Shown: positions 36,307-47,419 of the stretch, piece by piece
How positions within the stretch are numbered: position 1 is the first letter of the stretch
Layout: every line of letters starts with the position of its first letter
Source: Poseidonibacter parvus
Lineage (GTDB): Bacteria > Campylobacterota > Campylobacteria > Campylobacterales > Arcobacteraceae
Assembly: GCF_001956695.1 (NCBI RefSeq)
Contig: NZ_CP019070.1
Span: 2,108,001 to 2,172,000, forward strand
Length of the DNA stretch: 64,000 nucleotides
Reading direction: 5' to 3'
Notes under the pieces: generated by a model
Told to the model about the DNA's origin: nothing
Database searches by the model: none
Seen by the model: the letters and a program-made list of their open reading frames with translations, nothing else
Made by a program: the position numbers and the translations under genes

Positions 36307-36873
36307 CTATTTACTAAGAGCGTGTTCAACTCTTCTGTTTTTTTGCCAACAAGCAGTAGTCTTAGAAGTACAAGTTGGATTACTTTCACCTAATGTAACT
36401 AAAGAAACATTTGCAGCAACACCATTGTTTACTAATACGTCTTTAACAACTTTTGCTCTTTTTAAACCTAAAGCATAGTTATACTCATCAGTTCCCCACT
36501 CATCAGTATTACCTGTAACTTTAATAGTTGAAGTAGGATTAACTGCTGATAATTTATTTGCATTTGACATTACTACATCTTTCATTGAAGATGTTAAGTC
36601 ATATTTATTAAATCCAAAGTATACATTTTCAATTAATACTTTTTTACCATTAATAATGTAATAAACACCATTATCAGCTTCACCAGCCATTGAGAAAGAA
36701 CCGTCAGTAATTTCATTGATAGTTGTATCTGGAATTGTGTTTAACGCTGATTCTGAATTATCAACAACTTGCTTTGGCGTATTGTCAACAGTCATGTCAA
36801 CATTTTTTTCACTACAACCTGTTGTAAATAAAACAGATGCTACTAGAAAAGAGTAAATACTAATTTTTTTCAT
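36307..36873 (-). CDS. pal: Peptidoglycan-associated lipoprotein
   Basis: This is a 188-residue outer-membrane lipoprotein. The lipobox LFTTGC ends the signal (Cys20). The OmpA-like domain is in the C-terminal half: VYFGFNKYDLTSSMKDVV, IKVTGNTDEWGTDEYNYALGLKRA and the terminal KNRRVEHALSK contain the Asp and Arg residues that bind diaminopimelate. It anchors the outer membrane to peptidoglycan and cycles with TolB. The order tolQ-tolR-tolA-tolB-pal-cpoB is intact here. Confidence 0.95.
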   Translation of the reverse strand: MKKISIYSFLVASVLFTTGCSEKNVDMTVDNTPKQVVDNSESALNTIPDTTINEITDGSFSMAGEADNGVYYIINGKKVLIENVYFGFNKYDLTSSMKDVVMSNANKLSAVNPTSTIKVTGNTDEWGTDEYNYALGLKRAKVVKDVLVNNGVAANVSLVTLGESNPTCTSKTTACWQKNRRVEHALSK

Positions 36874-36925
36874 AAATTTATCCTTAAATTAAAAATTACC
36901 TTGATTTTACAAAATCAAAACTTAA

Positions 36926-38197
36926 TTACCAATCAATTGATTGAATTCTACCATTTTTAGATGGAAATAAATAAGACTTATTGAAATTTAATCTAATAAT
37001 TCCTATTGAACTTACACCATTATAGTTTTTTATAAATAAAAGTGATTCACCATCTGGTGAAAACTTTGGAAATTGGTTTGTTCCACTTGAAGTTAATCTT
37101 TTTAAATCATCAGATTTTGTTGACATTAAATATAAATTAAAAGCTCTTGTTCCTAATTCATTATTTTTATCTTTACTTGCATAAACAATATTATCTTTAA
37201 ATGCAGTTGCTGAAGAGTTGTTTTTACTATGGTAAACTAATTTTTCAACACCACGAGAATTAATACTTTTTGCAAAGATATTTGGACTTCCAAGTCTATC
37301 TGAAACAAATACAATTCTACTATCATCTTCTATATATTGTCCACCAACATCAATACCACTGTAAGTTGTAACTCTAGTTTTAGATCCAGTATTTACATTA
37401 TAAGAATAAATATCAGGTTGTCCTGATGGAGATGCTGTTATTAATACTTTTGATGCATCATTACTAACATCTGAAGCTGCAATCATACCATCTGAATTCA
37501 TGATAACTTTCTTTTCTCTTGTAAAAATATTTAGTTTTACAAGTGTAGGTTTTGCATAATTATAAGATGTATAATAAATACTTTTTTGATCAGAACTTGC
37601 CCATTTTGGGAAAATATTTAATCCACCTTGAACAATAGTTTTTCTATAAGTTAAAGTATAATCACCAATCATAATATTAGCTTTTCCAGCACCTTGATAT
37701 ACAGAGTAAATTACAAATTTATCCATCCATTTAATACTTGGAGCCTTGAAGTGATCATTAATAGATATTGCTGTTCTATGTGCTAAAAATGGATACCTAT
37801 TCTCTCTTGAAGTTGTAAAACTTTTTTCTAAAATCATAGCTTGTGCATTTATATCATACAGTTTTGTAAGAAGTGAATATCCACCTGAAACATTTTTAAC
37901 AGCTGATAAGTTTAAATATAAATCAACACCTTGAGTTGATAATGTATTTATATCAGGTAGTTCTTCATATTTAATAATATTTTGAATATTTAAAACTTCA
38001 AAATGTCCACTTATTTCTAAATCTTTAGAAAGTAAATCTTTTATTTTTGAAAGTGTAGATATTTCTACAGTGTCACTTGCAACTGATATTAAAATTTTTG
38101 GTAGTGTGTTTGCATTTTTTACAATTTCAAGTTTTGCATCTACTGCTGCAAAAGCTGTGCTTATTATTAGTAGTGTTATTAGTAATATTTTTTTCAT
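36926..38197 (-). CDS. tolB: Tol-Pal system periplasmic protein TolB
   Basis: This is a 423-residue periplasmic protein with an N-terminal signal (ILLITLLIISTAFA). An N-terminal TolB_N domain is followed by a six-bladed beta-propeller built from repeats such as ISPDG-like KFSPDGESLLF and SDRLGSPNIFA. It shuttles between Pal and TolA during cell-envelope constriction. The start lies 2 bases after the tolA-like stop, so they are co-translated. The length fits the family. Confidence 0.93.
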   Translation of the reverse strand: MKKILLITLLIISTAFAAVDAKLEIVKNANTLPKILISVASDTVEISTLSKIKDLLSKDLEISGHFEVLNIQNIIKYEELPDINTLSTQGVDLYLNLSAVKNVSGGYSLLTKLYDINAQAMILEKSFTTSRENRYPFLAHRTAISINDHFKAPSIKWMDKFVIYSVYQGAGKANIMIGDYTLTYRKTIVQGGLNIFPKWASSDQKSIYYTSYNYAKPTLVKLNIFTREKKVIMNSDGMIAASDVSNDASKVLITASPSGQPDIYSYNVNTGSKTRVTTYSGIDVGGQYIEDDSRIVFVSDRLGSPNIFAKSINSRGVEKLVYHSKNNSSATAFKDNIVYASKDKNNELGTRAFNLYLMSTKSDDLKRLTSSGTNQFPKFSPDGESLLFIKNYNGVSSIGIIRLNFNKSYLFPSKNGRIQSIDW

Positions 38198-38199
38198 AT

Positions 38200-38937
38200 T
38201 TATCCTTTTGATTTAAAGTCAACATTTATTTGAACTTTTTTACCTCTTTTAGGTTTTGGGTACATTATACTTTTTTGTTCTTCTAAAAAAGCTTTTAAAG
38301 AAATATCAAAATCACTATTTCCTGAATATTTTGAAAATCTATAATCAAAGCTTCCATTTGGACTTATAATTACAAGAACAGTAGCTGTTAAATTATCTTG
38401 TCTAATTAGTGGAACCCAAGCATCAAGTAAAGCAGAAACTTGTGAAAAGTATTCATTGCTTTCTTTACTTTTACTTTTGCTTGAACTTCTAACATTTGTT
38501 GTAGTTTTTTTATCATTCAACAATTTATCAAGTTTTACATTTGATGATTTTTTTTGTTTTTCAAATTTTGATTTAAATCTTTTTGGGTCAATAGATTTTA
38601 CAACTTTATTTACTTCTTTTTTTGCAACTGTTTTGCTTTTTGTTTTTACATTTGCAAATAATGATTTTAAATCAGGTTTTTTCTCAGCAGCTTTAGATGC
38701 AGCTTTTTCAACTACAACTTCTTCTTTTTTTTCTATTTTTTTATCTTCTTTTTTTTCTATTCTTTTTTTATCACTTTTTTCAACTATTACATCAAGTTCT
38801 AAAACTGTTGCTGTTGTTTTTGTAGTATATTTTTTTACTGGTGGTTTTGTAACATAGTAAACTACTAAAGCACAAATAAAAATGTAAAAAGAAAAAGATA
38901 TTATTCCTGAAATTAAAAAAGAGGATTTATTTTGCAT
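38200..38937 (-). CDS. tolA: TolA-like/TonB C-terminal energy-transducing protein
   Basis: This is a 245-residue protein with one N-terminal membrane helix (about residues 10-28), a Lys/Glu/Asp-rich middle (repeated KKIEKKEE and KSK segments, residues 50-150) and a TolA/TonB-type C-terminal domain (TVLVIISPNGSFDYRFSKYSGN). It bridges the TolQR motor to TolB/Pal. It is shorter than E. coli TolA. The assignment to TolA rather than TonB follows from its place between tolR and tolB. Confidence 0.85.
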   Translation of the reverse strand: MQNKSSFLISGIISFSFYIFICALVVYYVTKPPVKKYTTKTTATVLELDVIVEKSDKKRIEKKEDKKIEKKEEVVVEKAASKAAEKKPDLKSLFANVKTKSKTVAKKEVNKVVKSIDPKRFKSKFEKQKKSSNVKLDKLLNDKKTTTNVRSSSKSKSKESNEYFSQVSALLDAWVPLIRQDNLTATVLVIISPNGSFDYRFSKYSGNSDFDISLKAFLEEQKSIMYPKPKRGKKVQINVDFKSKG

Positions 38938-38940
38938 AAA

Positions 38941-39330
38941 TTAACCATCTGTTACTAAAGCAACTTTAAAAAATCCAGACTCTTTTACTGATTTTAAAAC
39001 AAATATAATATCATCATATTTTAATGTTTTATCAGCTCGTATATGCACTGGTGTATTTTTATCTTTACCATTAACAAATAATAAAAAACTATCTGGGAAA
39101 TTGTTAATTTCATATTTCTTTTTATTAATAAAAACAATTCTATCTTTATTAATTAAAATATCAATTTTTTTGAAATCTGAAACTTGTTTTGATTTGCTTC
39201 CACTTGGAAGATTTATAGGTTCTTCAAACTCTATTACTGGTGCAGTTACCATTAATATTGCTAAAAGTACTAACATAATATCAACTAAAGGAGTAATATT
39301 TAAATCTGGTTTTTGATTAAAATCATACAT
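38941..39330 (-). CDS. tolR: TolR/ExbD-family motor protein
   Basis: This is a 129-residue protein with one N-terminal membrane helix. NITPLVDIMLVLLAILMV carries the conserved Asp that conducts protons in the TolQR/ExbBD motor. The remainder is a small periplasmic domain (PVHIRADKTLKYDDI). Spacing to tolQ is 5 bases and to tolA 3 bases. Sequence alone cannot separate TolR from ExbD; the neighbours favour TolR. Confidence 0.9.
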   Translation of the reverse strand: MYDFNQKPDLNITPLVDIMLVLLAILMVTAPVIEFEEPINLPSGSKSKQVSDFKKIDILINKDRIVFINKKKYEINNFPDSFLLFVNGKDKNTPVHIRADKTLKYDDIIFVLKSVKESGFFKVALVTDG

Positions 39331-39335
39331 TTTAA

Positions 39336-39896
39336 TTACCCTTTAGCAATTAATATTTGAGATTGAGCCTTGATATAAGTATTTAACTCATAAACTTTTC
39401 TAACTAAAATTTGGTGAAAAGTATATGCAAAAATTGCTACAAAAATACCTGCAGCTGTTGCAACTAATGCTTCACTAATTGCTGGTGCAATCACTGAAAA
39501 AGCAACTTTAGAATGAGTTGAAAATTTTGCAAAAGATTCTAGTATTCCTACAACTGTTCCAAATAAACCAATAAATGGTGATGTAGATGAGATAATAGCT
39601 AACCAAGAAATTCCTGAACTGGCTTCTTTAATAATATTAATTTCGCAAGCATAAAGTAATTCTTTTGAGTTTGTACTATTTGCACATTTATTAAGTGCAG
39701 ATAATGGTGAAAATGTAGCTTCTCTTGAAGTTAAAGATTCTAATGATTTTTCTTCATTTCTAATTAAAGCAACTATAGAAAAATATCTATATAAGAAAAT
39801 CCATATCGTAATGATTAAGTAGATTGACAATAGCGCTAAAACTATATAAGTTATAGCACTACTATTCGTCAAATAATTTAGTATTGTATCAGTCAT
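39336..39896 (-). CDS. tolQ: TolQ/ExbB-family motor protein
   Basis: This is a 186-residue inner-membrane protein with three membrane segments: one near residues 15-37, and two in the C-terminal half around SPFIGLFGTVVGILESF and ISEALVATAAGIFVAIFAY, which form the proton channel with TolR. It is the first gene of the tol-pal set and starts 6 bases after the atpC stop, so it may be read through from the ATP synthase operon. Length is slightly shorter than E. coli TolQ. Confidence 0.92.
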   Translation of the reverse strand: MTDTILNYLTNSSAITYIVLALLSIYLIITIWIFLYRYFSIVALIRNEEKSLESLTSREATFSPLSALNKCANSTNSKELLYACEINIIKEASSGISWLAIISSTSPFIGLFGTVVGILESFAKFSTHSKVAFSVIAPAISEALVATAAGIFVAIFAYTFHQILVRKVYELNTYIKAQSQILIAKG

Positions 39897-39902
39897 AAGC
39901 TA

Positions 39903-40280
39903 TTATGCGAATGAGTTAATTCTTGCTTCAACTGAGGCAACAGAGACTTTAGAATCTTTAACAGAGTTAACTAAATCTTTTGCAGCTTCAATATTTTTAG
40001 CAATTTCAGAATCTTGTCCAGCTGTAAGTGCAATTGCACCATCAGCTAAAACGTCAACTGACTTTTCATCAACTTTAACATGTCCCCAATTTATGGCAAC
40101 AGCTTCAGTAGAATCAGCTTTTTCAATAATAATTACGCCAACTGTTAGAGAAGAAACTAACGATGAGTGTCCAGGTAAAACTCCGAACTCTCCCTCTTTT
40201 CCAGGAAGAGTTACGGTTTTTACATCATCGTTAAAGATTTCTCCATTAGGTGTAACTATTGATAATTTAATTGTATCCAT
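39903..40280 (-). CDS. atpC: ATP synthase epsilon subunit
   Basis: This is the 125-residue epsilon subunit of the F1 sector. The beta-sandwich domain is visible in IVTPNGEIFNDDVKTVTLPGKEGEFGVLPGHSSLVS. The C-terminal helical part is short (VKDSKVSVASVEARINSF). It couples central-stalk rotation to catalysis and can inhibit ATP hydrolysis. It is the last gene of the atp set, 19 bases after atpD, and is followed by tolQ. Confidence 0.95.
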   Translation of the reverse strand: MDTIKLSIVTPNGEIFNDDVKTVTLPGKEGEFGVLPGHSSLVSSLTVGVIIIEKADSTEAVAINWGHVKVDEKSVDVLADGAIALTAGQDSEIAKNIEAAKDLVNSVKDSKVSVASVEARINSFA

Positions 40281-40299
40281 GTTATGCCTTAATGGTTAA

Positions 40300-41712
<1,413 letters not shown>

Positions 41713-42597
41713 TTATTTTAATGATTCTACACCAGAGATAATTTCGATTAACTCTGTTGTAATTGCAGCTTGTCTAGCTTTGTTATATTCTACTGTTAAA
41801 GAATCAACTTTCTCTTTTGCATTTTTAGTTGCAGCTTCCATTGCTTGCATTCTTGCAGAATGTTCAGCAGCTAAAGAGTCAATAAGAGCGTAATACATAT
41901 TGAAATCAATATATTTACCTGTTAATTCATTTAATACTTCTTCATCATCATCTGGTTCAATATTTAACATAGAACTTGCTTCACTTAAATCCGCATTTTC
42001 TAAGCTAATTGGTAACAATTCTCTAACTCTAATTTCTTGAGTTAGCATGTTTAAGAATCCATTATAAACAACTACTACTTTATCAGTAGTACCATTATTA
42101 AAGTCTTCTACAACATCATTAATAAAATCTGCTGCTCTATCGTACTCAGGAGCTGAAGATAAATCTGAAACTGATTGATGTAAATCTACACCTTGGAAGT
42201 TAAAGTAATCAACACCTTTTCTTCCAGCAGCTCTTAATCTAACTGTTGTTCCTTTTGCACTATATTCATCCATCATTTTACTAACAGTCTTAATTGTTGC
42301 CATATTAAAACCACCACAAAGTCCTTTGTCAGCAGTTACAAAAACAATATCCACTGTTTTTGGATTATCGTTGGCGATAAATGCTTTACCGATGTTTCCG
42401 TCGTCTTGAACTTTGCTAACTCTAGTAGCGATATCAGAAAGAACATCATTTATCTTACCTGCATAACTTTTCGCTTGATCAGACAGTTGTCTAGTTCGAG
42501 TAAGTTTTGCAGAAGATACAAGCTTCATAGCTTTAGTTGTCTTCTGAGTGTTTTTCACACTACCAATTTGTAATTTAATCTCTTTTAAGTTAGCCAT
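41713..42597 (-). CDS. atpG: ATP synthase gamma subunit
   Basis: This is the 294-residue rotor shaft of F1. The N-terminal helix contains IKLQIGSVKNTQKTTKAMKL, the family signature, and the C-terminal helix MQAMEAATKNAKEKV continues to EIISGVESL. VFVTADKGLCGGFN is the Rossmann-like middle strand. It lies between atpA and atpD in the canonical order, with gaps of 10 and 18 bases. Confidence 0.97.
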   Translation of the reverse strand: MANLKEIKLQIGSVKNTQKTTKAMKLVSSAKLTRTRQLSDQAKSYAGKINDVLSDIATRVSKVQDDGNIGKAFIANDNPKTVDIVFVTADKGLCGGFNMATIKTVSKMMDEYSAKGTTVRLRAAGRKGVDYFNFQGVDLHQSVSDLSSAPEYDRAADFINDVVEDFNNGTTDKVVVVYNGFLNMLTQEIRVRELLPISLENADLSEASSMLNIEPDDDEEVLNELTGKYIDFNMYYALIDSLAAEHSARMQAMEAATKNAKEKVDSLTVEYNKARQAAITTELIEIISGVESLK

Positions 42598-42607
42598 TAA
42601 CTAATCC

Positions 42608-44125
42608 TTAGTTTGCACTAAATACAGTTTTAAATTCTTCTAATGCAGCTTTTAATTCTGCTTCAGTTTCATCGTCTAATTTTTTCTTAGATTTAATTGC
42701 ATCTAAAATATTAGTATATTTTTGTTCAAAGAATGCATGTAATTCAGCTTCGAATCTAACAACGTCACCAACAGCAACATCATTTAAATAACCTTTTACA
42801 CCAGCATAAAGAATAACAATTTGTTTTTGAATTACTAAAGGAGCACTAACACCTTGCTTTAATACTTCAACCATTCTTTGACCAAGCTCAAGCTCTTTTC
42901 TTGTAGCTTCATCAAGATCTGATGCAAACTGTGCGAATGCTTCAAGCTCTCTAAATTGTGCTAAAGATAATTTTAAAGTACCAGCAACTTGCTTAGTAGC
43001 TTTAATTTGTGCAGCTCCACCAACTCTAGATACTGATAAACCAACATTAATTGCAGGTCTAATTCCTGAGTTAAACAGGTTAGTTTCTAAGAAGATTTGT
43101 CCATCAGTAATTGAAATTACGTTTGTTGGAATATATGCAGCAACATCCCCTGCTTGTGTTTCAATGATTGGTAATGCAGTCATAGACCCAGCACCATTTT
43201 CATCTGACATTTTAGCAGCTCTCTCAAGTAATCTTGAGTGTAGGTAGAATACATCCCCTGGGAATGCTTCTCGACCTGGAGGTCTTCTTAATAATAATGA
43301 CATTTCTCTATATGCAACGGCATGTTTAGTTAAATCATCATATACGATTAACGCATGTTGACCATTATCTCTAAAGTACTCACCAATTGTAACACCTGTA
43401 TATGGTGCTAAGAATTGTAATGCAGAAGAATCAGCAGCGCCAGCATTTACAATAGTAGTATATTCCATTGCTCCAGCTTCTTCTAATGTTCTAACAACTG
43501 TTGCAACAGTTGATGCTTTTTGTCCGATTGCTACATAAATACATTGAACATTCTCACCTTTTTGGTTAAGAATAGTATCAATAGCAACTGTAGTTTTACC
43601 AGTTTGTCTATCACCAATAATAAGTTCTCTTTGCCCTCTTCCGATTGGAACAAGTGCATCAATTGCTTTAATACCAGTTTGTAATGGTTCATGAACTGAT
43701 TTTCTAGCCATGATTCCTGGTGCTTTTTCTTCAACTAATTTAGTATCAGTTGCTTCAATAGCACCTTTACCATCAATTGGTTCACCAAGAGCATTAACAA
43801 CTCTACCAGCCATTGCAGGACCTACAGGAGTAGATAATAAAGAACCAAGTCTTTTACAAGAACTTCCTTCTCTTAAACCATTACCTTTTCCAAGAACAAC
43901 AACACCAACAGAAGATTCTTCTAAGTTTAATGTAAGACCTTTGTCTCCATTTTCAAACTCAACAATCTCTCCAGCCATAACATTTTTTAGACCGTAAACT
44001 TGAGCAACACCATCTGCATAAGAGATGATTTTACCAGTTTCATTTACATCTACGTTTAATTCAAAGTTATCAATTCTTTCTTTTATGATCGAACTGATTT
44101 CATCAGCTTGAATTTTTGTACCCAT
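42608..44125 (-). CDS. atpA: ATP synthase alpha subunit
   Basis: This is the 505-residue non-catalytic nucleotide-binding subunit of F1. The P-loop is [16 protein letters not shown] (about residues 169-184); the Walker B strand is [30 protein letters not shown] and the signature [14 protein letters not shown] follows. Length is typical. It is encoded 22 bases after atpH and 10 bases before atpG. Confidence 0.98.
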   Translation of the reverse strand: MGTKIQADEISSIIKERIDNFELNVDVNETGKIISYADGVAQVYGLKNVMAGEIVEFENGDKGLTLNLEESSVGVVVLGKGNGLREGSSCKRLGSLLSTPVGPAMAGRVVNALGEPIDGKGAIEATDTKLVEEKAPGIMARKSVHEPLQTGIKAIDALVPIGRGQRELIIGDRQTGKTTVAIDTILNQKGENVQCIYVAIGQKASTVATVVRTLEEAGAMEYTTIVNAGAADSSALQFLAPYTGVTIGEYFRDNGQHALIVYDDLTKHAVAYREMSLLLRRPPGREAFPGDVFYLHSRLLERAAKMSDENGAGSMTALPIIETQAGDVAAYIPTNVISITDGQIFLETNLFNSGIRPAINVGLSVSRVGGAAQIKATKQVAGTLKLSLAQFRELEAFAQFASDLDEATRKELELGQRMVEVLKQGVSAPLVIQKQIVILYAGVKGYLNDVAVGDVVRFEAELHAFFEQKYTNILDAIKSKKKLDDETEAELKAALEEFKTVFSAN

Positions 44126-44147
44126 TCAATTTCTCCTTTGTTAAGTT

Positions 44148-44678
44148 CTAAACTGCTTGTAGAATATGATCAATCATTTGCGTTTTTAATCTTTCTTTAG
44201 AGAAAGAAATTTCAACACCTAATCCATCAATATCTACTTTGATACCATCATAATCACAAACATTTTGTGATAACGATAATTTAACATCAAATTTTTTACT
44301 AAATTGTTTTTCAATTGAAGAAACGTAATCTTTCGATAATTCTTCGTTTGTGTAAACAACTCCAACATAAGTATTATTCATTTTTGCAATTTGAACATTA
44401 AGTTCTGATGCGATAAATGGTAATATTTCTAGTCTTCTTTTTTCACCAAGTAAGTTGATGAAGTTTGTTAAAGTTTGATCAGCTTTTTTCACTAATGAAA
44501 TTACTAATTCAACTTTTTTACTATCATTAACTTCAGGTGAAGAAATAATTGAGTTAAATTTTTCATTAGAAAATGCTGAAGAAATACTATTAAGATTATT
44601 ACTAATTACAGCAATACTCTTAGCATCTCTTCCGTCAACTAATGCTTTAACATATTTTTTTGCTACTAAATCATTCAT
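44148..44678 (-). CDS. atpH: ATP synthase delta subunit
   Basis: This is the 176-residue delta (OSCP-like) subunit that ties F1 to the peripheral stalk. The N-terminal AKKYVKALVDG and the segment KADQTLTNFINLLGEKRRLEILPFI are typical, and the C-terminal domain ends with GLGVEISFSKERLKTQMIDHI. It begins one base after the atpF stop. Confidence 0.93.
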   Translation of the reverse strand: MNDLVAKKYVKALVDGRDAKSIAVISNNLNSISSAFSNEKFNSIISSPEVNDSKKVELVISLVKKADQTLTNFINLLGEKRRLEILPFIASELNVQIAKMNNTYVGVVYTNEELSKDYVSSIEKQFSKKFDVKLSLSQNVCDYDGIKVDIDGLGVEISFSKERLKTQMIDHILQAV

Positions 44679-44679
44679 A

Positions 44680-45195
44680 TTAAGCTACCTTCTTTAAAAC
44701 AATATTTACTAACTCATCTTGAGATAATTTAATATTGTCAGATTTTAATAACTCTTCAAGAACTTCTGCAACAACTTCTCTTTTCGCTTTTGATGTTTCA
44801 ACTTTAATCATTTCTTCAAGATTTCTCTCTAAGTTAGTGATATCAGAATTAACAGCTGCAGATACTTTTTCTTTTACAGAATCAATATCAGCTTTAGCGT
44901 TTTCTACAATTTCAGCTGCAAGTTTATTTGCATCTTCTAATTGTTTTTTAGCCGCATTTACTTTATCTTCAGAAGCTTTTAAAGTATCTTGTACTTTGTC
45001 AAGTTCTGCTTGAATAGATAAAGATCTATCGGCGAAAAATGCTTTAACTTTATCGGCAAGTAAATACCATAAAATTCCAGCAAATATAATAAAGTTAACG
45101 GTTCTTTGAACAATATCTGTTTCTACCGCACCTTCGCTACTTGCAAATAATGCAAGAGGAGCTAAAGCTAATCCAAGTAATACAATTCTTTTCAT
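44680..45195 (-). CDS. atpF: ATP synthase b subunit
   Basis: This is the 171-residue b subunit of Fo. Unlike E. coli b, it opens with a signal-like hydrophobic segment (IVLLGLALAPLALFASSEGA) before the true membrane anchor (TVNFIIFAGILWYLLADKVKAFF), a layout common in Campylobacterota. The rest is a long Lys/Glu/Ala-rich coiled coil that dimerises, here probably with the b' subunit encoded 15 bases upstream. Fo subunits a and c are not in the window. Confidence 0.93.
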   Translation of the reverse strand: MKRIVLLGLALAPLALFASSEGAVETDIVQRTVNFIIFAGILWYLLADKVKAFFADRSLSIQAELDKVQDTLKASEDKVNAAKKQLEDANKLAAEIVENAKADIDSVKEKVSAAVNSDITNLERNLEEMIKVETSKAKREVVAEVLEELLKSDNIKLSQDELVNIVLKKVA

Positions 45196-45210
45196 ATATC
45201 CATTTCCCTT

Positions 45211-45633
45211 TTAAATTGAGCTAAGCTTAGCTTTTAGGCTCTCATTAAATTGAGGCATTGTAGATACTAAAGAATCTCTTAGAGCTTTAGTTTCATCTTG
45301 TAAGTTTTTAGCAAATTCTTCAGATTTTGCTTCTAAATTAGATTTAGCACTCGCAAGTTTTGCATCAGCACTCTCTTTGGCTTCCTTATAGGCTTGTTCC
45401 CTAATAGCAGTTGCTTCTTTTTTTGCTTGGGCAATCGCATTGTTTGCTTCTGCAATCATTCCATCAACGTTCGCACCGTTTGATTTTGCATCTTCTAAAT
45501 CTTTAGAAATAGAAGCTGATCTATCATCCATGTGCTTAAGTAATGGCTTGAATAAACAGCTGTTTAGTCTAGCAAGAACTAATAGAAAGATAACACCAGA
45601 GCTAAGCAATAATACAGGACTTATGTCTAACAT
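45211..45633 (-). CDS. atpF': ATP synthase b' subunit
   Basis: This is a 140-residue b-type subunit with one N-terminal membrane segment (PVLLLSSGVIFLLVLARLNSCLF), then PLLKHMDDRSASISKDLEDAK and an Ala/Lys/Glu-rich coiled coil. A second b-type gene before atpF is typical of this phylum. A strong GGAGG ribosome site precedes the ATG. On the - strand a TATAAT at 45703-45708 is a candidate promoter for the whole atp set. Confidence 0.92.
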   Translation of the reverse strand: MLDISPVLLLSSGVIFLLVLARLNSCLFKPLLKHMDDRSASISKDLEDAKSNGANVDGMIAEANNAIAQAKKEATAIREQAYKEAKESADAKLASAKSNLEAKSEEFAKNLQDETKALRDSLVSTMPQFNESLKAKLSSI

Positions 45634-45702
45634 TCATTCCTCCATATTTTTTACAGTTTAGTTTAACTAAAACTCATATATTTTAGCAAAGTTAACTATA
45701 AA

Positions 45703-45708
45703 ATTATA
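45703..45708 (-). promoter_or_regulatory. Candidate -10 box for the ATP synthase operon
   Basis: TATAAT on the - strand lies 70 bases before the atpF' start, in the 116-base gap after parB. The -35 region shows no good match, as is common in Campylobacterota, where -35 boxes are weak. Confidence 0.4.
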
Positions 45709-45749
45709 TTAAAAGAAAAAATTAGATTGATAATTTTTAGATTTTGTTA

Positions 45750-46607
45750 CTATTGTAACTTAAAGTAAGAAGAAATTTTTTCTATATCTTCTTGTGAGTT
45801 GATTTCAATTTTAAAATAATTCTTCTCAGCCTTGACTTTTAGGTCACTTGACTGTAGTTGTGTTAGTAAGTTTGATAAAGGTTTGAAATCAAAATCTGAA
45901 GACTTTTTACTTGTTTTAACTTTAGGATTAATCTTTTCTTTTAAGTCTTTTACAAGCTTTTCAGTTTCTCTAACTGACAGTTTTTGTCCAATTATTGAAT
46001 CACATACCATTTTTTGTTCATTGTCACTCAAACCTAACATAATTTTAGCATGACCTGCTGAAATTTTATTACTTGCAAGTGATTGTTGAACATAAGAGCT
46101 TAATTGTAATAATCTTAGAGTATTTGTAATTGATGTTCTACTTTTAAACACTTTTTTTGATAATTCTTCGTGTGTAAGATTATGTTCGTTAATTAATTGT
46201 GCATATGAATATGCTAATTCAATTATATTTAAGTCATCTCTTTGAATATTTTCAATTAAAGCTAATTCTCTTAATTTTAAAGTATCAATATCTAAAACAA
46301 TAGATTTTACTGTTTGTAAGTTAGCTAATTTATGTGCTCTTAATCTTCTTTCACCAGAAATTAGAGTAAAAGTATCATCTTCATTTTGTATTACACTTAT
46401 AGGTTGTAATAATCCATGCTCAACAATTGAAGAGCTTAATTCTTGTAGTTTTTCTTCATCAAAGATTTTTCTAGGTTGATTTGGATTAGCTTGTATTAAA
46501 GAAAGGTCTAAATCTACAACTTTTGAATTATAATCATCTGTATTATTGCTTTCGTAAGCTGATTCAACTTCACCTAATAATTCTCCTAATCCTCTACCTA
46601 ATGCCAT
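45750..46607 (-). CDS. parB: Chromosome-partitioning protein ParB
   Basis: This is a 285-residue DNA-binding CTPase clamp. The ParB/Srx domain holds IQANPNQPRKIFDEEKLQELSSSI, the CTP-binding SGERRLRAHKLA and LIENIQRDDLN. The helix-turn-helix is in LTHEELSKKVFKSRTSITNTLRLLQLS. A C-terminal dimerisation domain ends the protein. It loads at parS sites and works with ParA to segregate origins. It follows parA by 35 bases. Confidence 0.96.
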   Translation of the reverse strand: MALGRGLGELLGEVESAYESNNTDDYNSKVVDLDLSLIQANPNQPRKIFDEEKLQELSSSIVEHGLLQPISVIQNEDDTFTLISGERRLRAHKLANLQTVKSIVLDIDTLKLRELALIENIQRDDLNIIELAYSYAQLINEHNLTHEELSKKVFKSRTSITNTLRLLQLSSYVQQSLASNKISAGHAKIMLGLSDNEQKMVCDSIIGQKLSVRETEKLVKDLKEKINPKVKTSKKSSDFDFKPLSNLLTQLQSSDLKVKAEKNYFKIEINSQEDIEKISSYFKLQ

Positions 46608-46642
46608 AAGTTTTCCTAGTTATAATATATATTTTGTGTAAA

Positions 46643-47419
46643 TTATGCAGTAATTGCACGTGCAAGATTTGTATATGCTTTAGTACCACTAGCACTTGCG
46701 TCATATAACATAATTGGTTTTCCAAAACTTGGACTTTCTGCAAGTTTAATATTTCTTGGAATTACTACATAAGAACTTTCATCAATTTTGAATAATTTAT
46801 TTTCAAAATGTTGTGCTAAATCTGCAAATACTTGCTTTGACAAGTTATTTTGAGATGAGTACATTGTAGGAAGAAAACCTCTAATTAAAAGGCCTTTATT
46901 AATTGTTTGTTTTACTAATTTAATAGTACTTAATAATTGTGCTAAACCTTCAAGTGCAAAGAATTCACATTGAATTGGTATTAGTACTGAATTTGAAGCA
47001 CTTAATGTATTAATAGTAATAGGACCTAGTGCTGGTGGTGAATCAATAATAATGTAATCAAAATCTTTTTTTATTGGGTCGATTTTTCTTTTTAAAACTA
47101 ATTCTCGCTCTTTAGTATTTTTGTAAAACTCTTTTTCAATTCCAACTAATCCAATATTTGAAGGAGCAACTTTTAAGTTTTCAATTTCTGAATCTAAAAT
47201 AATTTCATTTAACTCTTTAGTTCCTAACATTACATGATAGATATTGTATTCATAAGTATCTCTATGGAAACCTAAAGATGTTGTAGCATTAGCTTGTGGG
47301 TCAGCATCAATTAATAATACTCTTTTACCTTCTATTGCTAATGCAGCACTTAAATTAACAGCAGTAGTAGTTTTCCCTACTCCGCCTTTTTGATTAGCTA
47401 TTGCTATTATCTCTGTCAT
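46643..47419 (-). CDS. parA: Chromosome-partitioning ATPase ParA/Soj
   Basis: This is a 258-residue deviant-Walker ATPase. KGGVGKTTTAVNLSAAL at residues 10-26 is the P-loop with the signature Lys, LLIDADPQANAT the A' segment and YIIIDSPPALGP the Walker B. It binds DNA non-specifically as an ATP dimer and is released by ParB. Its first four bases overlap the birA stop. A perfect 12-base palindrome containing CACGTG lies in its 3' end (46654-46665). Confidence 0.96.
   Translation of the reverse strand: MTEIIAIANQKGGVGKTTTAVNLSAALAIEGKRVLLIDADPQANATTSLGFHRDTYEYNIYHVMLGTKELNEIILDSEIENLKVAPSNIGLVGIEKEFYKNTKERELVLKRKIDPIKKDFDYIIIDSPPALGPITINTLSASNSVLIPIQCEFFALEGLAQLLSTIKLVKQTINKGLLIRGFLPTMYSSQNNLSKQVFADLAQHFENKLFKIDESSYVVIPRNIKLAESPSFGKPIMLYDASASGTKAYTNLARAITA
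46654..46665. promoter_or_regulatory. Palindrome with CACGTG core, possible parS-like site
   Basis: TTGCACGTGCAA is a perfect 12-base palindrome within parA. It shares the CACGTG core and flanking TT/AA with the common parS consensus, but differs at the bases next to the core, so a chance occurrence is quite possible. Confidence 0.25.
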
